Origin: Anoplopoma fimbria
Taxonomy: Eukaryota; Chordata; Actinopteri; Perciformes; Anoplopomatidae
Length of the DNA stretch: 64,000 nt
Assembly: GCF_027596085.1 (NCBI RefSeq)
Contig: NC_072458.1
Coordinates: 21,758,160 to 21,822,159 of the forward strand
Direction of reading: 5' to 3'
The number at the start of each line of letters is the position of its first letter. The first letter of the stretch is position 1. The position numbers and the translations under genes are program-made. Shown here in pieces: positions 51,405 to 63,887 of this stretch. The notes below the pieces were generated by a model. That model did no database searches and had not been told where the DNA came from. It worked only from the letters and a program-made list of their open reading frames with translations.

Positions 51405-51520
51405 ATAGCTTGAGTGTGGGACTTGAACTGGTTTGGTCTTGGTCTTGTCTCTGCCTCAATACAGTCTGGTCTTGTTCAGACTCGGTCTTGGATTTGGTGG
51501 TCCTGACTAGAAACAGCATC
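51405..51520. repeat. degenerate TTGGTCTTG-type repeat
   Basis: Recurring words GTCTTGGTCTTG, GTCTTGTTCAGACTCGG and TCTTGG. This pattern (strings of 'cttggtcttggtctcgactcgg') is common in teleost repeat tails. Short and degenerate. Confidence 0.4.
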
Positions 51521-52658
51521 TCATCAAAATTGAAATCTCCAACGGATCTGTAATTCTATCCCATCCATGTAGGCAACATGAAATATCCACATCTGAATTC
51601 ATTAATCCTACCAATCTTCTGTCAATCTTGCTCATCAGCAATACATTTCTGTTCAACAAATTCTGGCAACGAGTATCAGCCAATCAGAAGCAGAGTAGGG
51701 CGGGTCTTCGTGGAACGCTGGTGGGGAAGACGAGTTTTATTTCACATTCAGATTTAAGCGTTTGTCTGATTGTGAGCTCAGAGAAAAAGCTTTTTAATAC
51801 GTGAATAAAACTCCCCAACATGATTAATCAATGATTATCACCTATTGTTAAGCTCCTGCTGAAAAAAAAGAGAGTATCCCATGTGATTCGAATAGAAGTT
51901 AGTGTCTTAATCATTATGCTTTCAGATCCATGACATCCTCTTTAGCACTGAAGTAAACCTCAAAATGGGGCTGATTAATGGAGCCGCACTGTTGCCAACA
52001 GCGCTCTTCTGTTTGAATGAATAGTAGTGAACGAGTGGGAGGCAGAGGGAATGCACACTCAGCAAATCTACGCTGAATAATTCATCATTACGAGACAGTA
52101 AAACAAAGTTGACATTATTAATTATGTTATGGACTTTCTGAATTAGTGTAATATGAGATGGCGCTCGTTTACACACACACTTGTACGTTACAGAACCAAA
52201 GTAGATTGGACAGCTTTCACACACACACACATCATGTGTGTTCTTGCTTTAGAACGAGAGACATTTGAAAACCACACACACGGGAAAAGTCAAGAAAGTC
52301 GGTTGAGACAATATGCATTTTTTCCTCCCTAATGATCTCCATTAGTCAAGTCGTTCTGCCCTTTGTGTGCTCTGACAGCCGAGACAGATGTGTATTTAAC
52401 AAAAGAGACGAAGCTGCATGGCTGCATTCACCGAAAAAGCCTCTGAACAACCAGCTGCTCACGTATACAGACACATGGCAACACAAATATCAGGATGTAC
52501 AGACAGCGGAAGAAGGAGGGATGGCGTGTGACGACTCAGAAGACAGGAAATGTGTGAAAAAGGAAGTTTGGCAGGCAGAGCTGGAGGAGAGTTGAAAGGA
52601 TGGAGAGATCGAGTGAGTGGAAGATGGAGGCCACAGAACACAGAGGCAGAGATAACGA

Positions 52659-52715
52659 GGATGACGATGGTGATGGTGGTGATGATGGTGATGGTGGTGA
52701 TGGTGGTGATGGTGG
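52659..52715 (+). repeat. (GATGGT)n microsatellite
   Basis: Irregular GATGGT/GATGAC/GGTGAT repeats over about 57 bases. Confidence 0.85.
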
Positions 52716-54539
52716 TTGTGATTTGGCCGTCTGCTTGGAGATCGTTTTGAAGCTCCTGGCCATCAGATTACAAATAACAGCAGCAGAGCAGCAGCAGAAC
52801 AGCAGCAGAGTTGAACTCATAATAATGACATTCTAATAAAGATGCTGCTCACTGCAACACGCTGAAACACAAAAGAAAATCAAAACCCATACGGCCAGGT
52901 ACCAATCTAAACATAATAAACCAACCTCCGTCTGTCTGTGTGTCCTTCTCATATCTGGAGAAACATTAACCCAAATCTACTTCACACTGCAGGGGTTTAA
53001 TGCTGGGGACCCGAGGACGTGCAGCGTTGAAGTTGGCCCCCTGACGGACTCACAGATCTGACTAATAACCATCTTAAAATGTTTGTTATATAACAAAAAT
53101 GAATTTTTTTGATTTTCAAAACAGCTGTGGAAAAGTGTTTCACAGAACAATAATAGAAAAACAATTATACGAGGTGAAAGAACAAATATATGTCGATAAT
53201 GTGCATAAATACATACACGCATACACACATATCGTTGTGTAAATGCACATATCCATACACATATATGCTCCGATACACACATGCTCCGAAAACATACTTC
53301 ATAACTCATATGAACATGTATGCATATATACAGATGCATCAAATACGGACCCTGTAAAAAATGCTATCGAAATAAAAACATTTTATTTTTTTTAAAGTGG
53401 ATATAGATGTAGATGATCATATTTCTACAGGAAGTGCATTCCAGCGTTTGGGAGCCTTGACAACAGAATGGTTCATTCCTTAGCAAACAATTTAGCTTGG
53501 ACTGAACCCTAACTGAAAGAAAAAAGAGCTAAAAGCTAAACGATTTCTTAAGAGCTGCAGAGTTGATGATTGCGATGGGACCATTACTGTAAGTGACCTA
53601 TTTTACATCATAGTCATTTTCTCACACCTAGCCATTTACTGTACGGCTGTGTTCAGATCGACTTTAGCCCTGCGTGAATACCAACGCAGCCAATGGGTTC
53701 AAGCAGCGGGAATACCAACGCAGAGAGGTTGTCAACGGCAACGTTGTGTCATCTGGTGCTGCAGTGACCTCCAGATGTGTGCAAGAACAAGTAGCCAGAG
53801 TAGATTCATTTGTTAGTGGAAGACACTTTCTACTGTCTCTACCTCGAGATCGTTGCAACATAAGATAAATAATTTCTGCTGTGATATGTTTTGAGCATTA
53901 AAGAAAAAAAAAACAGTATTGTAAACTGCTGTGCATTGTTGCCCGGATGAGCCTTCAAATTCATGGATCCGTTACTTAAACTGGGCAATTTCCTGTCTCA
54001 ATGGTGCTTCACTGCCTCAGCCAACTGAGCCGCAGTTGAATGAAACTGGTATCGTTTCACATGAAAAACATAACATTTCCTTTGACCACTTCAGGATAAT
54101 GCAGCATAATCCTCGTGGTGAAGGAAATTGTGCAGAACAAAAACACGATGATTGCCTGCTCTTTCTCTTAAAAAAAACAAAAACCCACACTAATCAGGTG
54201 AATCCGGGTGAAGGCGTCAGTCCCATCCAGTTTGTAACGATTAGACTCATCAGACATGCAGGAGGAAGGACGGGACACGGATTGAAGGAGGATTTAATGC
54301 CTGCAGACAACTGAGACACAGAGTGCATTGTAAGTGAATAAATAAAACACACAAGGGTGGACTGACGGAGAGGATGTCAGGAGACGCACTGGACAGAAGG
54401 TAGACATGAGGACCAGGATGCGACAGCCAGGATGGAGCTCGGAATGTACTGTTTGTATTTTAATTTAGCATTCTGTAATTCTCTCTGGATTGAAGCGTGA
54501 GCTCAAATATAGACAAATACAGAATTTAGGATAGTAGAT

Positions 54540-54750
54540 GCAGGGAAGAAGGGAAGATAATATTGTAAGCTGTTAATTAAAATATTGCATATTATTATGG
54601 CAAACAGATGATGAAGCTTAATGTAGAAGAAAAAAAGACAATGAGAGAGAGGAGGAAACGAGGATAAAGAGAGGAGAGAGCGGGAGAAGAAAAGGGAGAA
54701 ACAGGAGGAAGGAGATAAGAGAGAAAGAAGAAGAAGAAAGGGGGAGGCAG
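54540..54750 (+). repeat. purine-rich tract
   Basis: The + strand is dominated by A and G (GAGAGAGGAGGAAACGAGG, GAAGAAGAAGAAAGGGGGAG). Low complexity, no gene. Confidence 0.65.
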
Positions 54751-55532
54751 TGGAGGAGCTCAGCCAGTCAGCTCCAACCCTCAGGGGGACCGGCTGCTCG
54801 TCTGGAGTGGAGGAGTGGAGGAGTGGAGGAGTGTCACACCACCCGCTCTGTCTGTCTCACTTTTTAAAAGAAAAAACCCACACCATGGTGATCTCCAACC
54901 GCCAAACTCTTTTAGGACACCCAGAAAAACAGCCTTCCTGCTTCTCCGTCTGAGCTCTACAGCCTCAGCAGCCGTGCAACTGCCTCCTTTATTCACATTT
55001 TCCATCTCCCAAAAATCCCTCTCTTCTGTTACTTTTGAAAGATGCCATTACACAGCAGGGGAGCTTTCGCTAACATGAGCTGCAGCCATTGAGTGTATGC
55101 AGCGATATAGCCTCCATAGCATAATCCTTTTCCACTTGGAACTGCTTTAAATATTCATGCGACACTTAAACCCCGCGGCGCTAACAGCAAACAGTAATAT
55201 TTATCAAGTGCAAAGCCTGTGAAAATATATAGGTGAGAAACACGACGTTTGCCTCCTAAATACGCTGACTCAGTTTACAGAGCAGATCCAATCAGATGAA
55301 CTGCATTCACAGGAAGTGGTCATTCATTTCTGCAACTGCCCTTAATGTACTTAAGCAGTTATTATGTTGCAGTAAAATGTCAAATCCAGACTCGCTTCAC
55401 CAGATCTCATTGATGAAATGCTTATTTTTAGCTTTCTTTCATCGTGTCAGATTTTGCATCTTGAATAACACTCAGAGATGAGACGGGTGATCAAATTGTG
55501 TCAGGACTGTGTGTCCGGTCATGATGCTCTTC

Positions 55533-55557
55533 ATCTCTCTCTCTCTCTCTCTCTCTT
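55533..55557 (+). repeat. (CT)n microsatellite
   Basis: About 12 CT units followed by a pyrimidine-rich stretch to about 55800. Confidence 0.9.
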
Positions 55558-58152
55558 TTCTTTTCACACCTTCCCTCTTCGCTCGTCAGCATGTCTGCAT
55601 GTCACCCTCCCATCTGTCGGGTCTTATGTGTTCCTTCTCTCTCTGTTCCTCTTCAGGCTCACACGTACACTCACTCTGGTCCTTTGGTTTCTTTACCTGT
55701 GAGACACCTTTCCTACCTCGTCCTCATTTCGTGGTTGTGTTTTTTAGTCTTGTTCTGTCCTTTGGCATCGTCTTAGAATTTCTCTCATTCGTCTTCAGCT
55801 TCGGTTTTAGCCTGCTTCTCTGAATAGATGTACTTTTATTCCCTTTTATTGTGAGAGACAACAGAGAGGTTTATGAAAACAATGTACTCGTTGGTATCAT
55901 AAAAAGGAGACTCAATCTGAAAGTAGGAAATGAGTTGAGCTCTTGAGACCTCCACTAGATGATTTGTACCAAAAATACACCAGTCAGCAGCAGCAGGAAG
56001 CTTCATAATAACTATAACTAAAAATACATATTCTTCTGGATTCATGTGTATCAGGCGGGAAGATATCACAGTTACATTGGTCAACATGTCACAGGAATCT
56101 GTTTACTGATTGGCTGCGGGTATAGGGCTACATTTCTAGCCAGAAATCAACTTTTACTACTGCCGCACTTCGCCGTAGTAACTTTTCAAAGCTAGGCTGT
56201 AGGCCGTACACACCGCTGCCCTGGTGTGTTTTCAGCGTTACTGTGATGTGAAACTGACCGAAGCGAACAAGGCAGAGGTAGCAGCTACCTCAACGTGGTG
56301 TTGGATAGGTAACAGAAAAGAACGTGTTTTTTTTACCTTTTTTTTATAATGATGTAGTGGACCGTGGTTGATCCAGTTGATCCAGCAATATACAATGATT
56401 AAAGAGTGATTTATGACCTGTTAAACTTCCTAAAACGAGATTATTAAAGATCATTAAAACTATGATTTGAATTGTGTGTATTTATGAAAAATATCATGAC
56501 ATTAAAAAAAACATTTAGAAGTTGTTACGGTTTACACTGACTTCAGAGCTGTTGATTTTTTGGGGACGGTGGTGAAAACAAAAGCCGGTAGGCTTATCTA
56601 GCAGCTGCTCTAAAAAAACAATAAAAACAATGTGCATTGCCGATATATCTCATCAAAGATCTGCAATCGGTATCAGCGGCAAAAGAACGTGTCTTTTTTT
56701 TTTCCTGCTAAATTGATCCGTGACTCAAAACTGTGATATGATTCCAAACAAGAGTTTTGTAATTGGTTGCACCCCCACTAATATATCTATACAATTAGAG
56801 GTTGGTGTGTTGTTATTTCTGTCCACTTTTATTTTGTCCTCTTCTACTTCAGTTTACTACATTTTCCAGTACTCCTTATAGTAGCACATACAGTACTATG
56901 GGTTTATCCCGTACACAGAGTCTGAGAAAGCTTAACCGTTGCTTCTGTAAAGCCAGAGACTAACATGCTCTCCAGTGTTTCAGCCCTTCACTCTCTTCAG
57001 CATGTTCTCCTGCTGCAGAGCTTCCTGTTCTCCCTTCTCCCTTCTTCTCGCTGCTGTAATGAGTGTTGAGTGCAGCGGTCTGATTCTGAAGGGCCCAGTT
57101 GGCTCAGGAGTAGACTGACTTCTCTGCCTCTGACTCTGCTGTCTCTCTGGCTGTAAGCGCCGACCCGTCGTGTTGCGGCGGCGGCACGCCTTAAACATAC
57201 ATGAGGTGACAATTAAAGTTGCATGACATCGTGTCCTCAACAATCAGGATGATTTATGGAGACGGTCAGAGCTGATGGGAGGGCAGGCCGAGGATTAGTT
57301 TTGGTAATGTGTGCTGAGGGAAGGATTGAAAAAGGAGTTTGGACCTTCCTGTCTAATTATACCGAGGCTGTGTTAATGGTTCTGCCGCGGGTAACGCTCT
57401 AATGCCCCCCCTCATCCGCTCTGACCAACTATTTGCATAGCTTCTAAAATACATGTGGCTCAGTCTTCCTGCAGTATACGGGCAGAAACGCACCACAAAT
57501 ACACACGTTTTTATTGTAAAATTACCATTTTTTTAGGAGGGTTTATTAGCGTATTAAGGCCTTTTTATTTGTTTTTCGCTTTGAGTAAACTTTTTAATTT
57601 ATGAGCCTGATACAAAACAACACAGATTATCAAAAGCATAGAGGCATTCCAGTTCCACCCTTATCCTGTATTCATTTTGCAGAGCTGCCTTTGCTGCTCT
57701 CCCTCTGTAGGATGTGAGCTTTTTATAAAGTCTTTCCCATCGTTCGATAAATGTAATCCCACTACCTTTTTTCTGAAATCCTCCGTGCTCTTCATGAGGT
57801 CAGGTCTCCAGCATGGCTGCCGTGTAAGAGATGTAGAACAAAATCCTTCATCCATGCATAAATGTATTTTGAAAGTTCAGCTGAAGCTTATTCAAGACTA
57901 CTGGAGGCTTGAGTTAGCTGAGTTTTTTTTTTTCTTCTTCTTCTGAAATTAGTCTTTTTGTAAAGGAATTCACACTTTTAGATTCCCTGGAAAGCGTTTC
58001 TCTGCCGGCCTACAAAGGAGCGATAACTAAAGCACAGAGTTTTATTCTTGAAAGAAGTCTTTCTAAAAGGCTCTGGTGTGACGAGGACTGCACACTTGGT
58101 TCCCCCTTCTCCTTCATTCATTCTAGGAGGTGCTGCATCATGGCCAGTATGG

Positions 58153-58192
58153 AGAACTCACATTCCAACAAACATATTGGAATGTGAGTTCT
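58153..58192. repeat. perfect inverted repeat, 16-bp arms, 8-nt loop
   Basis: Arm AGAACTCACATTCCAA (58153-58168), loop CAAACATA, arm TTGGAATGTGAGTTCT (58177-58192). Every base pairs. It could form a hairpin in RNA or a cruciform in DNA. It is shorter than a usual microRNA precursor. Confidence 0.9.
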
Positions 58193-58519
58193 GTACATTT
58201 ATGAGTAAATCATTTACTGGAAATCTACTGCACAGAGATCTAAAGAAACTCAACCCTGAGAACAAGCTGTTCTCATTCACCATTCCATTATCTGTCAATA
58301 ACACCATTTTGCATGCAATGTCAACATCTTTCATGTTTTTTTGTATGATATTTGTACGCCATACTGACTGTGATGTCATCGCATCCGTGTGAATATGCTA
58401 CGCTTGAGTGACGTAGTATAAAATGTAAGAATAACGTGATGAAGTGGATGCATTAAAAAGGCAGGAAGTAGAGAGAAAGAGACAGTTATGGTACTCAAGA
58501 AGTACTACCCTGAGCCTTC

Positions 58520-58575
58520 CACTTATTGTATTCCTATTAGTTTGTTGCACTTATTGTATTCCTATTAGTTTGTTT
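58520..58575 (+). repeat. 28-bp tandem duplication upstream of retroposon
   Basis: CACTTATTGTATTCCTATTA plus GTTTGTTG (58520-58547) is repeated at 58548-58575, with one difference at the last base. It is probably part of the retroposon that ends at 58738. Confidence 0.85.
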
Positions 58576-58738
58576 CTGTACTTTTGCTCTGATTTATGCT
58601 CTTAGATGCTTGTTTAAGGAAGGAGATGCACTTATGACTTCTGGTGACTAGTAGTTCTCTTGAATACCTATGTTGAACACACTTCCTGTAAGTCTCTTTG
58701 GATAAAAGCGTCTGCTAAATGACTGTAATGTAATGTAA
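58576..58738 (+). repeat. L2-tail retroposon, copy 3
   Basis: From about 58610 it matches the copy at 23483-23612, including GACTAGTAGTTCTCTTGAAT, and ends with TTTGGATAAAAGCGTCTGCT, AAATGAC and TGTAA repeats. One change in the core (AAGTCTCTTTGG) marks it as older or independent. The upstream TTTTGCTCTGATTTATGCTC probably belongs to the same element. Confidence 0.75.
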
Positions 58739-61384
58739 AAATGATGATAAAACCTTGATTTCAAAAATCCAAAATTCTGAGATGCACCTTTGCAAAATGA
58801 AGCCTTCAAGACAGATTGTGTGTGGAAATATATAACAGGCAAAGAGTCTCTACTGTATTCTTTATTAAACTTACAGTAGGCCATATTTATCAGCTTTTTA
58901 GAGGTAGGTCGCTGTGACAAGGTCTGATTTCCCCCATTGTTTGCAGATCAATTCGATTGAATGACTGACTGATTGATCAGTTGATTGATTTATTCTATTA
59001 TGCATTATTTTAGGTAACTTGTTATTTGTCCATCACTCCATCACTCAGTCTATTTCTCAATCATTCAGCCAGTCAATCTCCATCAATTTCTCATTAATGC
59101 TCCCATTTATATACAAATCACCCCCCCCCCCCTCCCCCATCGCTCTCTCTCCTGTACTTCTTCATCCCTCTCATTTTTCATCCCCTCCCCCTAACTAACT
59201 AAATCGACCAACCCCCTTCCCGTTCACCCGTTCTATCCCTCCTTCCATCAATCCACCTCTCTGCTCTGCTCTCCTGCCCATCTCGTCTGCCATCTCGGCT
59301 CCTCCGGGCGCCGCCGTCACAAAAGGCATCTGATGCATCGTTTTGCATGTAAATTGGATAATTGGATTTGGATGCATGATGCATGGTGACAGGGAGCACG
59401 GAAGGAAAGGAAGGAGAAAGGAAGGAGAAAGGTGGGGTAGAGGGAAACGGGAGGAGCAAGCAAGAGAGGTGGCAGTATACAAAGAGGTAAATATTTATGG
59501 ATGTTCACCAACGGGAGGAGGTGCAGATGCATGAATACAAAGAATACACAGATACACACACACTGTCTCGGAAACCATGCAAGAAACACAAACAAACACA
59601 CTTAAACTGCACTGGAAGCTCAAATCAATAGATCATGCTCTTCTACTTTGTTCTCTGTCTGGTGAAGACACCAACAGCTGCATGCGTCCATCAAAACGAG
59701 AGAATCCAATTTTTCCTTCTGGTCCTTTATTGTAAAATAATTTGATATAGTTAGCATGAGCAGGGATAGATACTATGACAAAGTGTGGCAGCAAAAAATC
59801 TAGAAGAATTTCTTCCTACTGTTTGATTGACAGTGCTCTCTATATTTATGTTATATTGTCACCGCTAAATGTCAGCTAATATATTTTAAAGGTCATGTTC
59901 TAAATATACACCTACCTCATTCATTTCAATGGAACTACCGTATTAATGCGGAAGGCTTTGCCCAAAAAAAAGGGACAGGCTTAACGTTTGACCCAACACA
60001 ATGTCCTCTGGCATCACAACTTACCTTTTATTCATTTTTAATTTGTATAACTTTTATCTAGCCGCTTTTATCTAGTGACCGTGATCCTTTCTCAATGTCT
60101 TGGTGTCTGGTATTATAATCCCAGAGTAAAGTAAAGCAAATCCACTTTGGTCAAAGTCACCTATGTGGTTTTTCTCATCGTTTCCTTAAAGGCGGTCGGC
60201 TGATTTGACTGCATTAACTGGATAAGAATGTGTGTTCAGACTACGCTTGATTGTTATCTTTCTTTCTCTTGTGATAGTCACATTACATCGAATGACTGTT
60301 GGAGTGCATGGAGTTTAATGACCTCGGAAACATTCCTACCATGCCTTATTCCGTCTCCAAGCTGATGTCCAGGAGCTCTAAATGAGAACTGCATTTAATG
60401 CACAAAACAAAGTTTGTATATCTTCGTTTCTTCTTTGATTTATTGCACAGCATGTTTGGGTGGAGACCTAACATGATCAATGATTGCCCTGATCAGTTTC
60501 GGAGAGCATTTTTAAAATACCTTGAAAAGACCCTTTAGCTGCGTCTCCTACAGGCCGCCTTTATTTTGGCGGGGAAACACAGTTAGCCTTTCTCGGTCAT
60601 GATCATTTCACAACATTACCACGACCTCACGCCGCTCACTGTGACCTGCCTGTGGAGGAAGGAGAACAAGAGGACTCCTTCTCCACCAACGAGTCGCCAA
60701 CAATCACATTGCGTGAGTCGTTATTTAATCATGGATGCATTGCGGCGATCTCACCGGCTCACCTGTCCGCCCTGCAGCCAGAGATCAGAGAGCATGAGCT
60801 CCAGATGTGCAGGCGACTCGCTGCATTTTGCCTCGTGCCAAATCACCCGTTATCAGCGGCTCTCCTCGGGGCTCTGTGACTTCTGCTGCCATCCTAAGCT
60901 GTCAACACGCTCACACATGAACACACTCCTCCCGTATCCTCGCTGCAACCTGTCCTATCAGTGCTAATGAAGGCAGTGTGATGGTGTATGTGTGTCTGTG
61001 GTTGAGAGCATGTGTGTCTAATACAAGAGCTGCCACTCCTGCTTATGAACATGCAATTGGAGCTGTAAAAAGAACATTAAATTTCTTCCCGATGCTGTTT
61101 GATGTCCAAATAGCTCCTCTTCTCCTCCAGCCAGTGCCCCACATCCTCGTTTTTCCTCCCCTCACCATCCTCCTCTCCGTCTTTAATTGTCTCTCCACTC
61201 TTCCTGCCTCTCCATCACTCCTTGTTTCCTCTGTCTGTCTCTGTGTTTCCTCTATATTTGTGCTCAGCTTTCTCCTTTTTGTCTTCCACCCTTCATTGTC
61301 TTCTCCCATCATTTACTTGTCATCTTCTTCCTCTTCCTCACAGACATTCTTCACCTCGATGAGTTACTTTATGAGTTTCTTTAA

Positions 61385-61890
61385 ACAGGCCCTATTATGC
61401 TATTTTCCGGGTGCATATTTTTTATCTCAATTCACAGTTACATGTTTACATGCGTTAATGCTCATAATCCTCCTTGTTTTTCTCATCCTGGCTGTCCTGC
61501 AGCACCTCTTCTCACCCTCTCTCTGAAACGCTCCGTTGTAGCGCTGGCTCCTCCTTCCAGAAAGCAAAGTCTGCTCTGATTGGTCAGCTAGCCCGCTCTG
61601 TTGTGATTGGTCAACGTTTGACATTTCAAAAAACTCTTCCTTCTCTCTCTTTTGTTGTTTGAGGAACAAACTAGCCGGAAGGAGTTTTACGTCACTTCTG
61701 TAACATTGTGACCTCATAAAGTTACATTATGACCTCATAAAGTTACAGAAGTGAAGGAGAGAATTCAATTGAGCCGTTTCAGGAGCTTCTGGGGGGGGAG
61801 GGTTACACTCTACGGACCTTTTACATGTACAAAAATATATATAACACATTAAAGAAGAGGGAAAAAGTGGAAAAGCATAATAGGGCCACT
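61385..61890 (-). mobile_element. non-autonomous TTAA-type DNA element (MITE), copy 2
   Basis: Inverted relative to the copy at 28545-29079. It is flanked by TTAA on both sides (61381-61384 and 61891-61894), consistent with a TTAA target duplication. Ends are ACAGGCCCTATTATGCT (61385-61401) and AGCATAATAGGGCCACT (61874-61890). The interior matches copy 1 along its whole length by eye, including GAAACGCTCCGTTGTAGCG and the inner inverted pair with the AACTTTATGAGGTCA tandem. It is 506 bp against about 535 bp for copy 1 and has no transposase ORF. Confidence 0.8.
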
Positions 61891-62035
61891 TTAAACCCTA
61901 CATTTGATTTCAAATTTAAAACAATTATACACAGTAGTTTGAACCATTATTCCTAAACAGATGTTGATTGAATATTGACATTTTATAATCTCCATCATCC
62001 CCCTCTTTCTCCGAGTCTCTCCGTCTCTTTCTCTC

Positions 62036-62066
62036 AATTCAATTCAATTCAATTCAATTCAATTTC
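62036..62066. repeat. (AATTC)n microsatellite
   Basis: Six AATTC units. The same pentamer forms the tail of the LINE at 44237, but no LINE sequence is visible beside this one. Confidence 0.8.
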
Positions 62067-63484
62067 CGTGCGTCCCCGTTAGGACAGCGCTGTATTCAAA
62101 CAGTCTGCCTCTCCGCCGCCTTGTTGTGGTTCAGCACAGGCCGTGTACGCCGTTAATGAAAACACATGTTATGCCAAGCTGCAAACATCACCATGACAAC
62201 CCCGCTGGGACGAGTGGGAGACGGAACGAAAGGGGCCGGAGAGAAGAGATTCAAAGAGGAAGGGAATAGGGTGAAAATGGAAGATGGAGCTCTGGGGGAA
62301 AGAGAAGGAGGGGTTTGAGAAGGAAGGTGTCCGGAGAAAGTGAAGAAATGGAGATGAACAGAACAGAAGGTTTCCATTGATACGCTGCTGATTTTCATAC
62401 TATTTGGGATACTTTTGACTTTGCAATCTGCTGAGCAGTAAATATCTTATTTGTCATTTGGATTTTTTTTTGGATTCCCCAACTTCTCTTCAGTCTAAAG
62501 GATACAATATATTTTTTTCTGCTTCACATACTAGAGACTAATGTCAGATTAATTTCATTAAACATCTGTTTTATATTTTTTATCATGTCTTTACATCCTT
62601 TCTTAAATTGTCACCCTTTAATTTCTCGCTTGCTGCCTCCTCTCACCTCCTCCTCCTCTCACCTCCTCCTCCTCCACCCCCTCCTCCTTTTTGAAGAGGC
62701 AGTGACAGCTCTAGAGCTGAGCTGTACATCTTGTCTACATCCTCCATCCTCATGAATGTATTTCAGTGTCCCCCACCTTCAGATCCCAACTCTCATGGGC
62801 TCACAGGATACATCCATGCATGAGGAAACATACTCTCCACATTCATTGAGAGCTTCAGAGACCAGGGCCAGGTTCCTTCTCAAGTGTGCTCACACTTGAC
62901 CAATAGAACATCCTCATATGGCACTTGGAAAATCCTTGAAAGTTTCTGGATTTTAAATAGATTTTAAATGAAAATGAATGAGAATAGCCTTGAAAGCGTG
63001 TGTTGGTTCGTCAGCATGCGTCAAAGCTCTTTGTCCGTGTGGTGAGACAGAACCTTTTGATGGAGGTGTTAACGTGACACAGCATGAGGAGAAGATCAGG
63101 ACTGAAGAATGCGACTCCTCCAAATAAGTCCTTGGATGTACAAATCAACACCTCTGGAGTCAGCGAGAGGTCCCTGAACGCGTCTGAATTCACATGTGCT
63201 CTGATAGCGAGCATAGCATGAGCGTCTGGTAGAAAATGATAATGCTTCTATTTGAAATGAAGGGGTTTGCTGAGGGAGATGAGAGCAGGGCAGTTCCTGA
63301 ACTTTGATGGACACACGGCCTCTCTTTATAAACTCATGTTGACCATTAATGCCCTCTGGAATTGGCAAGAAGAGACTGAAGAGATATGGATGCTAGTTTG
63401 TGTTTTGAAGCCTGAAGGAATCATACAGTTATATGTGGAAACAAGAAAAGAGAAGTCTGCATTGATTTATTTGTCACGTCACTT

Positions 63485-63660
63485 CCTTGGTTAGTAACGG
63501 CACTTTGTAAGTTATTTTAACCTAAACAACTATCTGTCCCTGAACCTTACTAAGTACTTTTGTTACCTACAACTAACTGAGTTGTTTCTTGTAAGGATGG
63601 ATGTTCATTTTGAAAAGACTGTATGCATGTAACAAGCAGAAATTAACACGTGTGGCTGGA
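63485..63660. repeat. dispersed repeat related to 50219-50390
   Basis: Shares CTACAACTAACT, GTTGTTTCTTGTAAGGAT, TTTGAAAAGACTGTATGCAT and GCAGAAATTAAC with the 50-kb copy, in the same order and strand. Its class is unknown. Confidence 0.5.
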
Positions 63661-63855
63661 TTTTCGTAGGAAAACGCACAAAACAGGACTTTTATTTTAT
63701 ATCATTTACAAACCAAATATTTATTATAATGTCTAAATAGTTATATTTGTGATGAATACTTTCACACAGAAAGTGAATATTAAGTGGCTAAAAAACTGAG
63801 TAATTTTTTTTAGCTAATTCACAATGCTGCTGGTATGAACAGTTTTTTTTGCAAA

Positions 63856-63887
63856 ATATATATTTTATATATATATAAAATATATAT
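63856..63887. repeat. 32-bp perfect AT palindrome
   Basis: Centred on TTTTATATATATATAAAA with alternating TA arms; every base pairs. It lies inside a longer AT-only stretch (63853-63900). Confidence 0.9.

Noticed and set aside
53376..53560. Possible second LINE fragment (GCGTTTGGGAGCCTTGACAA)
   Set aside because: A faint resemblance over about 25 bases only, not enough to call.
60978..61526. 182-codon + strand frame with hydrophobic runs
   Set aside because: It spans a TC-rich stretch and the start of the TTAA element. Part of the peptide recurs in the other copy at 28937-29185, so it is repeat-derived.
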